Origin: Actinernus sp. WN-2022
Taxonomy: Eukaryota; Cnidaria; Anthozoa; Actiniaria; Actinernidae
NCBI GenBank assembly: GCA_030867875.1
Contig: JAOWCC010001751.1
Span: 27,148,369-27,212,368 of the forward strand
Direction: 5' to 3'
Length of the DNA stretch: 64,000 nucleotides
The notes beneath the pieces were generated by a model. That model did not search any database. It saw nothing but the letters and a program-made list of their open reading frames with translations, and had not been told where the DNA came from. The position numbers and the translations under genes are program-made. Positions 46,347 to 57,674 of the stretch are shown piece after piece; the stretch's first letter is position 1, and the number at the start of each line of letters is the position of its first letter.

Positions 46347-46490
46347 AATATATAATTATCGATGAAATACCAGTTTCAATCTCTTAGTAAAAAAGCTAGA
46401 AATCTTTGAAAGCGAGTCATATTTTCACGTGTGAAGATATCACTTTTTAGAAAGAAATATACACTGGTATTTCACCGATAATTATATATT
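46347..46490. mobile_element. short TIR element
   Basis: The arms 46347-46373 and 46464-46490 are inverted repeats (tataattatcgatgaaatac and complement, one mismatch) enclosing about 90 bp. Repeated words (catgtaat, atccgtatct) lie just to the left. No target duplication was found. Confidence 0.6.
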
Positions 46491-47765
46491 AAAACAAATT
46501 ATTTCCAATCTAAATAACAATTTATAAACAAACTCATTCTTTGCTATGTATACAATACTAAACTGTTAGAACCGACCAAACTAATAATCGTGACCTTGTA
46601 AACCTCAAATTAAACAACCACTTCATAATATTTACACTTTTATATTTATGTTCAGAAAGCTTTAATAATTCAATCCCTGCCCAAACAGTTTGAATTATTT
46701 CCTTGTGCGAGGAAATAAAGCACGCTTTCTGATGGAAGCTGAGGGGAACTGATCACTGATATCCCAATTCCTGGACATGGTTGTCCAATCAAAAGCAACA
46801 AGCTAAGCCAAAACCGAACTTATCAATACAATTATTTTCGAATTAATGTTTTAAGATCATTAAGTTCGCTCTGCAGTCTTCAATTCTGGTACATGTACAT
46901 CTGAATAAAGTAATTACGAGCCCAAAGTATTGAAATCCTTTTCGGTCTTGACTCGTCAGTGATTATTATATATCATTTTTTTCCGTCGTTTTATCAGTAA
47001 TTCATTTGTTTGGAGCCGAGCCAAAAAATCTCCGGGGGAGACGGGAGGGGAGGAGGTAGCCGGAGGACAAAAGAAAAAAAGAGACAGGCGCGGCGGTTAA
47101 ATATTGTTTTGAATTCCCCGCCCCACTAGTTAAAACCTCAGATTACAAGCCCCGCCCCGAAGTCGTGACAGAAACTCCTTAAAATAAAATAACACGGATA
47201 GTTCAAACCGTCAAACTCCTAACAACATCCCCGCTAACAGTTTAAAATCCGTGATTCACATATTTTTTTCTGAAATGAATACGCTGAACTATTATATCAA
47301 AACTCCTTCTTTCAATGCTCACACGAATTTATTCGATTAAGAGGGAAGCAAACTAAGCTATATTAATACTACATGTAGACCCTATTCCAAAATGCCGAAT
47401 ATGGTTTGAATAATGGTTTGAATAGTATAGAGAGCAGTAAACAACAGTTGCCTGAATGCTACCATGTTAACTGAAGAGTATAGACAGAAATAGCGGGCCC
47501 TTTGCAGCTAACACATCACGTGGTTGTACTAGAGAGCACAAAATATCTGACTTCATTTATTTCAAGGCCTTGTACGAGATCGGTATTGCTATTAGCAAAA
47601 CCTATTTGCAAATGCTATTTTCGACCTCCAATCGATTGTCGATCTTTCTAAAACAGCGAGTTTAAAGATAGCTTGCTCTCTCACGAGCTCAATTCATTCG
47701 TTAATGAAGTAATTATATCAGTACGTGACTGTTAGCTGCAAAGGCCCTATAAATAACAGTTGTTG

Positions 47766-48116
47766 AATGTTAAAGAGTATAGAGAGCAGTAAATAACAGT
47801 TGAATGCTACCATGTTAAAGAGTATAGAGGGCAGTAAATAACAGTTCAATGCTACCATGTTAAAGAGTATAGAGAGCAGTAAATAACAGTTGAATACTAC
47901 CATGTTAAAGAGTATAGAGAGCAGTAAATAACAGTTGAATACTACCATGTTAAAAAGTATAGAGAGCAGTAAATAACAGTTGAATACTACCATGTTAAAG
48001 AGTATAGAGAGCAGTAAATAACAGTTGAATACTACCATGTTAAAGAGTATAGAGAGAAGTAAATAATAGTTGAATACTATCATGTTAAAGAGTATAGAGG
48101 GCAGTAAATAACATGT
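47766..48116. repeat. 45-bp minisatellite, about 8 copies
   Basis: The unit contains tactaccatgttaaagagta, then tagagagcagtaaataacag. Because 45 is a multiple of 3 the minus strand is open throughout, giving a spurious hydrophobic repeat protein. Diverged single units occur at 47405-47490. Confidence 0.93.
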
Positions 48117-48599
48117 CAAATATATTGTATTCCAATATTAGCAATATTCTGAATATTAGGAGTGATAGCATAAAATGGTGCTAAGTTATTGAGATTTCAA
48201 TATATAGAGTTTTATATGGTTTGAGCCAGTTATGCCTAACTAACCTCGTTTTCGTGATTTTCCCTGTATTTAAATGTTAACAACTGACCAAACTCTCCGA
48301 TTTCACTTCACCTAATATGCAAATTAAAACAGCTATAGGGTAAACCAAACACGTTGCATGGCCTATAAATATAGGGTCTATAAATACTAATTTCTAAGTA
48401 TAAACTAATTAAGTTATTGAATAATAACCGAACTACATGTCAATATTATCAATTCATAACTCTTTACCGCATCAACAACAATACAACTGTATGGAGTGTG
48501 TTAATGTACTGTCGTCGAGGTGTGCAACGACAATAGTAGATTTATTATAACGTAACTTACAAACAAACAAACAAGTACTATAACTTCCATAAAGAGTTC

Positions 48600-50310
48600 C
48601 CGCCCTTTACGTCTATAATAGCCTATAATTCACGTGTGTCACAATAACTTTAAACTTCATGTTATAATAGATTACACTTCGTGCTATAATAGCTTAGGCT
48701 TCACGTCTGTCACAATGACTTACACTGACCTGCTATAATAGCTTAACATTACAATTCACGTGTGTCACAATGACTTACACTTCGTACTATAATAGCTTAG
48801 GCTTCACGTCTGTCACAATGACCTACGCTTCACGTGTGTCAGAATGACTTACGCTTCACGTGTGTCACAATGATTTACACTGACGTGCTATAATAGCTTA
48901 TAATTACAATTCACGTGTGTCAAAATGACTTGCACTTACGTGCTATAATAGCTTACAATTACAATTACAATTCACGTGTCACTATGACTTGTACTCACGT
49001 GCTATATAATAGCTTACAATTCACGTGTATTACAACAGCTTACACTTCACGTGTATTGCAACAGCTTACACTTCACGTGTATTGCAACAGCTTACACTTC
49101 ACATGTGTCAATGACTTACACTTCACGTGTATTACAACAGCTTACACTTCACGTGTGTCCAACGACACTTACACTTTGTGTCTATATTAGTTTAACACCT
49201 TGTGTGTCCAATGAGGTTACATTTCATCTATGTCTACAATAACTATGCACTTCACGTGGGTCCACAATTACTTGTCCACAATGATTATAATTAGGTGTAT
49301 GTGTATCTATAATAGCTGTATATTTTAAGTGTGAACACATGACTTAACACTCACATGTATGTATAATAGCTTTATAACCTTACGTATGTCTATGCAGGAA
49401 GACTGACACTTACGTATACATGTATCGATAATAGCTGTACACAACGTGTCTACAAAGACTTCACGTGTATCGAAAACAGCTTTACACTTACAAGTGTCTA
49501 AGCACTAGGACTTACATGTATGTGCCCACAAAGACTTACACTCACATGGGTATATAATAGCTTTACAACGTTACGTATGTCTGTGCACAATGACTTACGT
49601 GTCACAAAGACTTACACATACATACATGTATAATAGCTGTACATAAAGTGTGTCTACAAAGACTTGCCTAAAACAGCTTTACACTTACATGTGTCTAAGT
49701 ACTAGGACTTACATGTGTCCACAAAGACTTACACTCAGATGGATATATAATAGCATAACACCTTATGTGTGTGTCTATGCACAATGATTTACATGTGTCC
49801 AAAATTACTTTACGCGTGTCCGCAATGATTATTACTTACGAGTACAAGTATCTATAATAGCTGTACCCGGCTTACGTGTGTCCACAACGATTTACAACCA
49901 CGTGCATTTATCTATAATAGCTTACTGCCTGCATGTGTCTGTGCACAGTGACTATATGTGTGCCACACTGACTTATACTCTGATGCATCTATAATAGCTT
50001 TACACCTTACCTGTGTGTCTATACACAATGACTATAATTATACGTGTGTCTACAATGACTTTACGGCACTCCACATGTATCTATAGTAGCTTTACACCTT
50101 AGGTGTGTCTGCACAATGACTTAATTGTGTCGCTAAGGACTTTACATGCATCACAATAGCTTACAGTGTACATGTGTCCAAGACTTCACGGTTTACAGGT
50201 GAAAAATTACTTCACACGTAACTGTATAATATTAAGGTTTACAGTGCTAGAGTGTCCAATGACTTAACACTAATGATTCACACTTACGTGTTTTATACTA
50301 TAATAAGTTT
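48600..50310. repeat. 1.7-kb degenerate satellite of CACGTGTGTC and ATAATAGCTT words
   Basis: Units of roughly 45-65 bp alternate a word like ttcacgtgtgtcacaatgac with cttacactt and ctataatagctta. The left third is most regular; divergence increases to the right. Many units contain CACGTG, an E-box palindrome. No convincing ORF was found. Confidence 0.9.
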
Positions 50311-50756
50311 ACATCAATAAGATTGTCTAAATGGAAATAACATAATCTAAAAACGTGCTCCGCCCGATACGAAAAACCCAGAGATAAAAACATTATTTAG
50401 GCAAAAAAACTCTGGGAAACGTATTCCCCGATCGAATGCAGTAACACAGGGTCTCGGGGGTTAAGACCTTAAAATAATTCTCTAGTAAATAATTACAAGT
50501 TGAATAAAATTTGCCTTCCGGACGCTTCACGAACGGCGAGATATGAATTGCTCTCTGAAGTTGCTCGTTATATACATGCCGGCCTTTTGTCACATATAAA
50601 CAAAACTACGACACCTTACTACAATGATGATTTTAAGCCGTTATGAATACGCTTTCCGACTTCACTTGTTCCGTCGGAAAGCTTCAATTCCTAGTTACTA
50701 TAGATTTACGCTTAAAAGAAGCTAATGTTGCACTTTGCTTCACTTCATTTATCAAA

Positions 50757-50960
50757 TTATCCTAAAGTGCTGCCCCAGCATAAGAGAATGCACGTTTTCA
50801 GGATGGGCTCCTGACGTTTTCCAAAGTTCCGAGTGATTTTAGGAGCTGGTACTCTACGTTTTGATGTAGCATCCCTTAGATTATAGTTGTGACGTTCTCC
50901 AGAGTAAGATACCAACACTCTTAGCCGGGTTGTTTGGGTCCAGGACCATTGAGCCATTTG
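50757..50960 (-). pseudogene. possible LINE ORF2 C-terminal scrap
   Basis: The minus strand encodes RHNYNLRDATSKRRVPAPKI followed by TRNFGKR, resembling the hNYNLR...lxxPxxrtnfgkrsf segment near the end of LINE ORF2 proteins. The sequence around it is not recognisable. It may be a short relic. Confidence 0.4.
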
Positions 50961-51084
50961 TACATCACAATTGCAGATACTGCTTTTTTTCGGCTTCCCG
51001 ATTGACATTTTCTGCAGGTTTTGCAGCTTTATATAATATTGGACAGCTATAAGCAGCTAATACGGATATGTATTCTTGTTACTT

Positions 51085-51260
51085 ATCTGAGTGGTTAATC
51101 TCCGATCTGTTGAGCGGGAGGTCGGTTGTTCAAACCCCGGCCGGACCAGCACTCGGGGTCTTAAAATAACTGAGTAGAAGGTGCTGCCTTTACATAATCC
51201 AACAGCTGTAAACGGTTAGACCTTCTCGTCTTCTCGGATATAAGGACGTAAAACCGTAGG
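51085..51260 (+). mobile_element. tRNA-headed SINE copy
   Basis: An A-box-like atctgagtggttaatctccg and a B-box-like gttgttcaaaccccgg are followed by cactcggggtcttaaaata, shared with 19149-19260. The tail includes agcagg-type and ctcgtcttctcggatataag sequence. It is the same family as the 19-kb copy. Confidence 0.65.
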
Positions 51261-51469
51261 ACTACATGTTAGCCGGTAAACGTGTTTAAATCCTCTATAA
51301 TAAAAGTGACTTTACGTTTACTTTTTATTATTTAACTATTATTATTTACTTTTTATTATATATAAGTCGGCGAGACAACTTCGTTCCTCGTCGTTAGTAA
51401 GCCATTTACGATATGGCTATCGAGCTTTTTCAGTACACGCCCCTAAACTCTAAATTGACCCTTCCAAAA

Positions 51470-51700
51470 TGTGCATGCATGCATGCGGCATGTATGTGGC
51501 ATGCATGCACCCAAATTGCACCAAATTGCTTGCATACATTGAGCATGCATGCATGTACCCTGCATACATGCAATCACAAAGTGCATGCATACATCACATG
51601 TGCATGCATGTAGTGCATGCATGCATGTACCCTGTATGCATGCAATCACAAAGTGCATGCATTCATCACATGTGCATGCATGCACTTTTACAGTACATTT
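51470..51700. repeat. GCATGC/TGCATGCA palindrome-rich repeat
   Basis: Dense tgcatgcatg words are arranged in two tandem units of about 75 bp (each with ccctg, atgcaatcacaaagtgcatg and catcacatgtgcatgcatg). The left boundary cccttccaaaatgtgcatgc recurs inverted at the right boundary of the 62-kb copy. Confidence 0.85.
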
Positions 51701-51909
51701 ATGCGGCCAACCAGACGTGCATGCTTCATTCCTAAGTTCTCACAATCCGAGAGGCTTAAATGAATTACAATCAGTATAATACTTAGTATACTATATATGT
51801 TATATTAACCGCCCAACACCAAATAAGCGCCTCTTCTCTGCTAAGTAATGATCCACTGAATAAGAAATAGGCAAGGAACATTATAGGATAACTAACTTTG
51901 ATATACACT

Positions 51910-52110
51910 GTAAAAACTGACTGGTTGGAATAACCAATTTAAATGGTTATAACCATTTCATATTGGTCGTACTAACCAATTTAAAAATGGTAGAAAATCT
52001 AACCATTGAAATTGGTAGAAATGACAATATAAAACCTGGTTGTAGCAACCAACTAAAATGGTTATATCCATAACCTACCAATTATAAAATGGTCGAGAAA
52101 ATGTTATCAT
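51910..52110. repeat. cluster of AACCAATT / AAATGGTT inverted words
   Basis: About a dozen copies of aaccaatt, aaccattt or aaatggtt occur in both orientations in 200 bp. They are often paired as aaccan(6-10)tggtt, so the segment could fold into several small stems. No coding sequence is present. Confidence 0.7.
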
Positions 52111-53009
52111 TAAAAATTAAATTTACCTTTATATTGGCTGTGTGAAACTACCATTTCAATATAGATTAGTACATACACTGTTATTCTCAGGGAGTTATTT
52201 TCACTCAGGAGCACATTTTGTTCGTTTAACTCCCAAGTGCATGTAAATTGCTTAAGCATTAATAAATCACAAATAATACTATAGCACAAAATACTGAAAA
52301 GATCAATCGATATATTCCGCAGTTGTTCTCCTGATACAGGAGTAGAGACTGGTAACTACAGTACTATAAATCGGTCAGCGGCAATGATATGACACATGCT
52401 CATGAGTACATCTATATCTGGGGTCTTATGCACCAGTCATTTGGCACGAGAATGCATGGTTTCGGCGGTTGAACAAACTTCAAGTTCAACGGTTCCCCGG
52501 CAAAGCAGTTTGTGAACGGTGTTTTCCTAAAACTTCAATGGATTTACAGCAGGTTAGCTCGTTTAAGAGTTTTGGAACCAAGCTAAGAACTCATCAAGAC
52601 GTCGTTATGGATCCTAAATGGCTATTTCTGGGCTGGTATACTTGGAGGAAAACGAAACACTAAACACAGTTCGAAGATGACGGTAAGCCTTACACAGTTT
52701 AAAGTAATGGTTCAAAGTAATTCCTAATTTACCTTCAAGTAGATATGTTACCGTTGGGAATAATTATAGAATACCCCGCAACTTGGATCATTAATAATTC
52801 AGTTTCTCAAATTGTTATACAAACCTTCTAAAATCGTAACCCACCAAGTTAAAAAAAACTAACCATTTTCGACCAAAATCATTCATAGAACGACTCTACA
52901 TACACCTGCACTATAATGGAGAATTTACCACAGTTACGTTTAGCACAGTTTTCGAGTGATCTTTTCAAGTGGCGGGGTATTCTATAGTTGTACCCAAGTG
53001 GGAACCAAG

Positions 53010-53208
53010 TTAAGAAGTGTCTTATTCGATGCTAATCTTACTTGGAAATCCTGGAAATCTCATGTTACTGAATTATGCAAAAAGATGCCCAAAACTGTTG
53101 GTGTCTTAGCTAAGATCAGATATTATGTTACCACTGATATCCTTATTATGCTCTATTATTCTCTCATTTATTCTTTCATTATTTATGGTGTGCAAATATG
53201 GGGTCTTA
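53010..53208 (+). pseudogene. LINE RT C-terminal part, left of nested insertions
   Basis: The plus strand encodes VLFDANLTWKS (partly duplicated as WKSWKSHV), ELCKKMPKTVGVLAKIRYYV and YSLIYSFIIYGVQIWG. This is the region after the RT palm in CR1-like LINEs. It stops at the TTA target site (53206-53208) of a Harbinger-like MITE. Joining 53208 to 59625 keeps the same reading frame. Confidence 0.85.
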
Positions 53209-53348
53209 TGCACCAGTCATTTGAAACCCCCACCCCGGGCATAGCGGGGGCATTGCGGAGATGTTCACTTCAAATTCACCATTTTTCATTCCCCCGGGAG
53301 GTGGGGTCAACGCTCGTAGTCACTTCCCTCTCCTACCGGCTCGGGGGA

Positions 53349-53507
53349 TGTTATGTACCTAGAAAGCCACTAAGGCTTGAACTACTCTATAAACTCGGAC
53401 TCGTGCACACACAGTACAGCTCGCTACTCGAGACCTCTTCAATCTCCCAGCATCACGTGATACATGGTTTCCCACATTAGGAAACTCCCGGATGTATAAA
53501 CACTACA
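53349..53507 (-). repeat. Gypsy 3' LTR
   Basis: This LTR is 159 bp. It matches 58734-58890 except for a few substitutions (for example acattag versus acactag, and agcatcacg versus agtatcacg) and a ct indel in actactctataaac. It begins TG and ends CA. Confidence 0.95.
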
Positions 53508-53523
53508 TTCTCTCCTTTTCTCC
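53508..53523 (-). promoter_or_regulatory. polypurine tract
   Basis: On the minus strand ggagaaaaggagagaa lies directly against the 3' LTR, the expected place for plus-strand priming in LTR elements. Confidence 0.8.
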
Positions 53524-53616
53524 ACTAAGGCAATAAGGCGTATCTCAAACTAAACAAAACTATATGATTAACGAATGTCTCTCCAATACAATGAGCAAGA
53601 CTGTTTAACATCAAAG

Positions 53617-54189
53617 TCAGCTTGTGACATAGTCACTAAGGTTGTTTGGGGGTCGCGTTATCCTCCCTGATCTTCTTGTAATCTGTGGCTCCTGGTTTGC
53701 TCCTATTTGCTCCTTAGCATCTATCTGACTTAGTTGTACTTCCAACTCTGGTCCTGGTGTCGGTTCCCTAATTGGCACCGCCACAGGATCTATTACACTA
53801 GGCTCTATTGGTTCTGTGACGGGATTGATAAAACGCTTGGTGTGTTGTATGTTTCTCTTGTATTCTACACCCTGAGATGACTTTAGTTGCATCTGATCAC
53901 CATAGCGTGCCGTTACTTGGTATGGTTCACTCTCGTAGTGTGATGATAGTGTTCTCCTTCCTTTTCTCAAGTAACGCAAGATCCCCTGCCTGGATGTCTC
54001 TCTCAGCTGCCTGACGTTTCTTATCAACATAGTCTGTATGTACCCAGTTGTTTCTTCTCAGCATCACAATCTATAACTTCTTGGTAGCCCTCCTTTCCTG
54101 ACCCACACAAATCATCAATCTCTGGCAATTTTGTTGAAGGATTTCTCTTATATAACAGCTCTGCTGGGCTCTTACCAGTTGTTGTGTGC
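53617..54189 (-). pseudogene. Gypsy integrase C-terminal tail
   Basis: This resumes left of the inserted MITE with TGKSPAELLYKRNPSTKLPE in a shifted frame. It continues to RRTLSSHYESEPYQVTARYG, DQMQLKSSQGVEYKRNIQHT and the basic end RRSGRITRPPNNLSDYV before the stop at 53617. RRSGR.srPP..L.DYV is a usual C-terminal end of this Gypsy group's polyprotein. At least one frame break lies near 54030. Confidence 0.85.
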
Positions 54190-54633
54190 CCCGGAGGGGG
54201 GGGGGGGGGTACTCCTGTTTGTGACGTATTATGTATGTGCCGCCCGGGTGGGTCAGGGTTTTGAGCTCAGTTTGGGCAGGTAGGGTCAGAATTTTGACCT
54301 GTTTGGGCAGATCAGGGTCAGGATTTGAGTATAATTTGGGTGCAGTCAGGGTCGGGGTTCAGTATTTTTTAGGCAGTTCATTTTTTTTAGCTACTATGTC
54401 AAAAAAAGACATTCTGTTGCCGCATTTTGATCGCCTGCCCACATGCAAGCACTGAGGTTCCCATACATCGTTACGCCGCTAATTCGTACTTCAGTACTTA
54501 TCTATGTACTTCATGTGCTGATTTGTTTACCCAATGCCACGTCCCGACTTGAAATGTTCCGTATTTTGCATGAAATCCCGGTACGCGGTATACCGGCCAG
54601 GATATACATTTTTCATGTAAGTACCCCCCCGGG
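54190..54633. mobile_element. hAT-like MITE inside Gypsy integrase
   Basis: The left end cccgg, a G run and tactcc is matched by the right end taccccccccggg. TTGTGTGC is duplicated at 54182-54189 and 54634-54641 (8 bp, as in hAT). The interior repeats ggtcaggat/tttgggcag words, similar to 12913-13310. The G run near the left end is about 14 nt. Confidence 0.92.
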
Positions 54634-54641
54634 TTGTGTGC

Positions 54642-56014
54642 ACAGTAGAGCGATATGCTAGGAGAAACTTGTTCAGCTCAGTTCTCCAGTTTCTTCTTTC
54701 AGCATGGGCAGCTCTCATAGCTTTCAAGAGTGATCGATTTTGTCTCTCAACCTCTCCATTTGCTCTTGGCCACAATGGTGTTGTTAACTTGTGCTTGATG
54801 CCCATTTCGTTCAGGTACCTCTCCATTTCCTTGGACACAAGGTTGGATCCATTATCTGTCCTCAGGGTAGTAGGTACTCCATGTCTGGAAAATTGTGCAT
54901 CTAATTACCTCAGTGTTAGTAGAGTGAATCACATCAACTTCGATCCACCTGCTAAAATAGTCTACTAGTACCAGTAAGTACTATCCTGTTGGCATAGGTC
55001 CCAGTAAGTCTAGTGCTAGGTCCTGTCAAGGTCTATCTGGCATTGTAGTTGGTTTCACTAGTGGAGGTATGCTTTGCTTCGTCACTAGTTGACATCCGTA
55101 GCATCCACGACATTTCCTTTCTGCATCCTTATCTATGCCTGGCCACCATACTTTAGACCGTAAGCGTTCTTTCGTCTTCACAATACCTTGATGGCCCTCA
55201 TGTGCAAGATCAGTGACTCTTTTTCTCAGAGCCTGAGGAATGACAATTCTGGTCCCTCGTAAAATGACTTGGCCAATGAACGTCAGTTCATTATGCACCA
55301 TCAGGTATGGCTTTGGGGCTCTCTCCCAGTCCCCACTGACAAGACAACCTCTTACTAATTGCAGCTCTTTGTCTTCTGCTGACATGCTCTCTATCTCTTG
55401 AATCTTGAGTGCTGCTGGCACTGCTTGCAAGGTAACCATGCGAATATGCTCATCATCGTGACGGTACTCCCTCGATGCTGGAACCTTAGTTAACCGAGAA
55501 AGTGCATCTGCTATGTTATCTCTTGCAGGGACATAACATACTTTGTAATTATATGGCTGAAGTCTTAGCACCCAGCGTTCTATGCATGCCGATGGTTTGG
55601 ATCCCCTGAAGTAGATCACCTTCAGGGCTTCGTGATCTGTTACCAAGTCGAATGTCTGCAGTCCATACAGGTACAAATTGAATCTTTCACACGCCCAGAC
55701 TAGTGCTAATGCCTCCTTTTCTGTTTGACTGTAGCGCCTCTCTACATTACTAAGGCTCCTACTGGCATAGCATGCGGCACGACTCTCCCCGTTCTTCTCT
55801 TGATCATGAACTAATACTGCTCCCAGCCCAACTGGACTTGCATCAGCTATCACTCTTGTGTGTGCATCTTTATGAAAATAGGCCAGGACAGATGCACTGG
55901 CTAGTTGCTGTTTCAACTGTTTTAATGACTCTTCTTCCTTTTTGCCCCAGGTGAAAGGTACTTCTTTCCTCGAAATTGCTCTCAGAGGCTCTGCAATGGT
56001 TGTCTCTCCCCCTA
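54642..56014 (-). pseudogene. Gypsy RNase H and integrase
   Basis: From 56014: GETTIAEPLRAISRKEVPFT, LAYFHKDAHTRVIADASPVG, the RNase H segment with CYASRSLSNVERRYSQTEKE, and VTDHEALKVIYF. The integrase zinc-binding HEGHQG...CRGCYGC motif follows, then the catalytic core. Its Asp in LALDLLGP and Asp in LRTDNGSN are present, and its Glu is in RANGEVERQN. A stop codon interrupts the core just after GPMPTG (near 54978) and a frame break follows near 54890. The coding sequence then hits the inserted hAT-like MITE at 54633. Confidence 0.9.
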
Positions 56015-56251
56015 GTATTATAATTATGTACTGATGAGTTTCTCTTTACAATACTTGATAGATATGATGGAAAAAGGCCATGCAGGCACTTATAAGCAGC
56101 AATACATTTGTGGAAAGACCAACGATCACTAATAGGTATCCAACTTAGCTGTCTAAACAGTTCTGCTGAACGTTCATCTCGTATTTTATTCTGTAGGATA
56201 ATACGAGCACCTCTCTTCTGGAGCCTAACAAGTCGTTCCAAACATATTTGG
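56015..56251 (-). mobile_element. LINE ORF2 C-terminal fragment inside Gypsy
   Basis: The minus strand encodes LQKRGARIILQNKIRDERSA, ELFRQLSWIPISDRWSFHKC, AYKCLHGLFPSYLSSIVKRN and SSVHNYNTR. This is the classic C-terminal segment of CR1-type ORF2. It is sandwiched between two RNase H copies of the Gypsy element. A 38-bp piece of its end recurs at 56515-56552 next to the second RNase H copy. Confidence 0.88.
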
Positions 56252-56514
56252 TCAGGCTCCTACTGGCATAGCATACGGCACGACTCTCCCCGTTCTTCTC
56301 TTGAACTAATACTGCTCCAAGCCCAACTGGACCTGCATCAGCTATCACTCTTGTGTGCGCATCTTTATGAAAATAGGCCAGGACAGGTGCACTGGCTAGT
56401 TGCTGTTTCAATTCTTTGAATGACTCTTCTTCCTCTTTGCCCCAGGTGAAAGGTACTCCTTTCCTCGAAATTGCTCTCAGAGGCTCTGCAATGGTTGTCT
56501 CTCCCCCTAGTATC
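56252..56514 (-). pseudogene. duplicated partial Gypsy RNase H
   Basis: It is a ~93% copy of 55754-56014 (FKELKQQLASAPVLAYFHKD, GLGAVLV, VCYASRSL), lacking the C-terminal half of RNase H. With the LINE piece it forms a tandem duplication of RNase H plus LINE tail. The extra copy is not in a joinable frame. Confidence 0.88.
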
Positions 56515-56555
56515 ATAATTATGTACTGATGAGTTTCTCTTTACAATACTTGCTG

Positions 56556-57005
56556 AATAGGTTTTTTGGCTATTTTAATTTGTTGTCTGATTAATAATTT
56601 GCATGAGATCGTACCGAATCTTCTTGAATTTTGATTTCAGCTTCTTTGTGACGAGTTAATAAAACATTCAAGTCTGCGGGTATCCAGCTAATCTCTACTT
56701 CAGTTTAAGATATTAGTAAACTTTCATGGTTCTCAAAGGTTCCGTTTCTTATTAGCGATCTCACATAAAACACAAACAATCATGTTCCAATATGCCACGT
56801 CTTGCGTGTTCTTCAGCGTCCTTGCGGTTCTTCTTAAAGTTTACCTTCTTGCGTCTTCTTGCGGGTTGATATTCTTGCGGAAATAACTTCTTGCGGGTCT
56901 TAAGTTCTTGCCCTAGTTTAGTAATTTCAAGAGCAAGCTGCACGCAAGAACCTGTTGGCTTGCGGACGCACAAAGAAGTTCTTGCGCGTGCATTATTTTA
57001 CGGCT
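56556..57005. other. foreign filler replacing RT palm, with TTCTTGCG repeats
   Basis: This segment has no similarity to Gypsy pol. It sits where the RT YxDD motif, thumb and connection should be. From 56795 to 56995 the words ttcttgcg and ccttgcgg recur about ten times, forming a short degenerate tandem repeat. The open frame here is a by-product. Confidence 0.7.
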
Positions 57006-57009
57006 GTAC

Positions 57010-57674
57010 TGTACTTCTCTGGTGCTGAGTTGACACCGAATATCAACCACTTGTATCTGAACAGTCCATCATGCGTGGCAAATGTGGTAATATTCCTCCT
57101 GTAATTCAATTTGATGGAATCCCAGGCGCAGATCTAACTTGGAAAATACAGTGCTGCCATTGAGGTTCTCAAGTACTTCATCAACAGTTGGCATTGGTAT
57201 CCTTTCACAAACAATGGCTTCATTTGCCCTCCTCATGTCTACGCATAACCGTATATCTCCCGATGCTTTCGGTGCGACCACTACAGGGCTAACCCATGCA
57301 TGATGTAGGTCCATCTACTCGCTCCACGATATCTTTATCATTCAGGTCCTTCACTTTAGCTGTTACCTTCTCTTGTAATGCGAAGGGGGTACGTCTAGGC
57401 TTTTGAGCCACTATACTGGTGTTACCTCTGGGTCAATATGTAGTTTTAATTTATAATCTTGAAGCTTGCGAATGCCGTTGAAAACCGTTTTGGATGTTTT
57501 GGCCTCGGATCCGATATGCAGTAAGCCTAGGGCTGTTGAAGTCGAATGACCCGGTAAACACCTCCCACTTCTGATAACTACAAAACAGGAGTTTATTTCC
57601 TTACTGTCACATACTGCCAGTTCAGCTTCAAATTGACCTACCACCTCTAATTCCTTTCCCCCATACGCGTACAA
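57010..57674 (-). pseudogene. Gypsy protease-RT linker and RT N-terminal half
   Basis: From 57674: YAYGGKELEVVGQFEAELAV, then a frame break near 57415, then SPVVVAPKASGDIRLCVDMR, IPMPTVDEVLENLNG, and VFSKLDLRLGFHQIEL carrying the motif A Asp. A frame break near 57088 follows, and another frame continues with LFRYKWLIFGVNSAPEKY to about 57010. The YxDD catalytic segment is missing, so no active RT can come from this copy. Confidence 0.88.

Noticed and set aside
47718..48119. 133-codon hydrophobic repeat ORF as a membrane protein
   Set aside because: It is the translation of a 45-bp minisatellite. The hydrophobicity follows from the T-rich complement of the unit.
51413..51779. Histidine/cysteine/methionine-rich ORFs on both strands
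   Set aside because: Overlapping frames in all directions result from TGCATGCA repeats. The same artefact occurs at 62330-62721.
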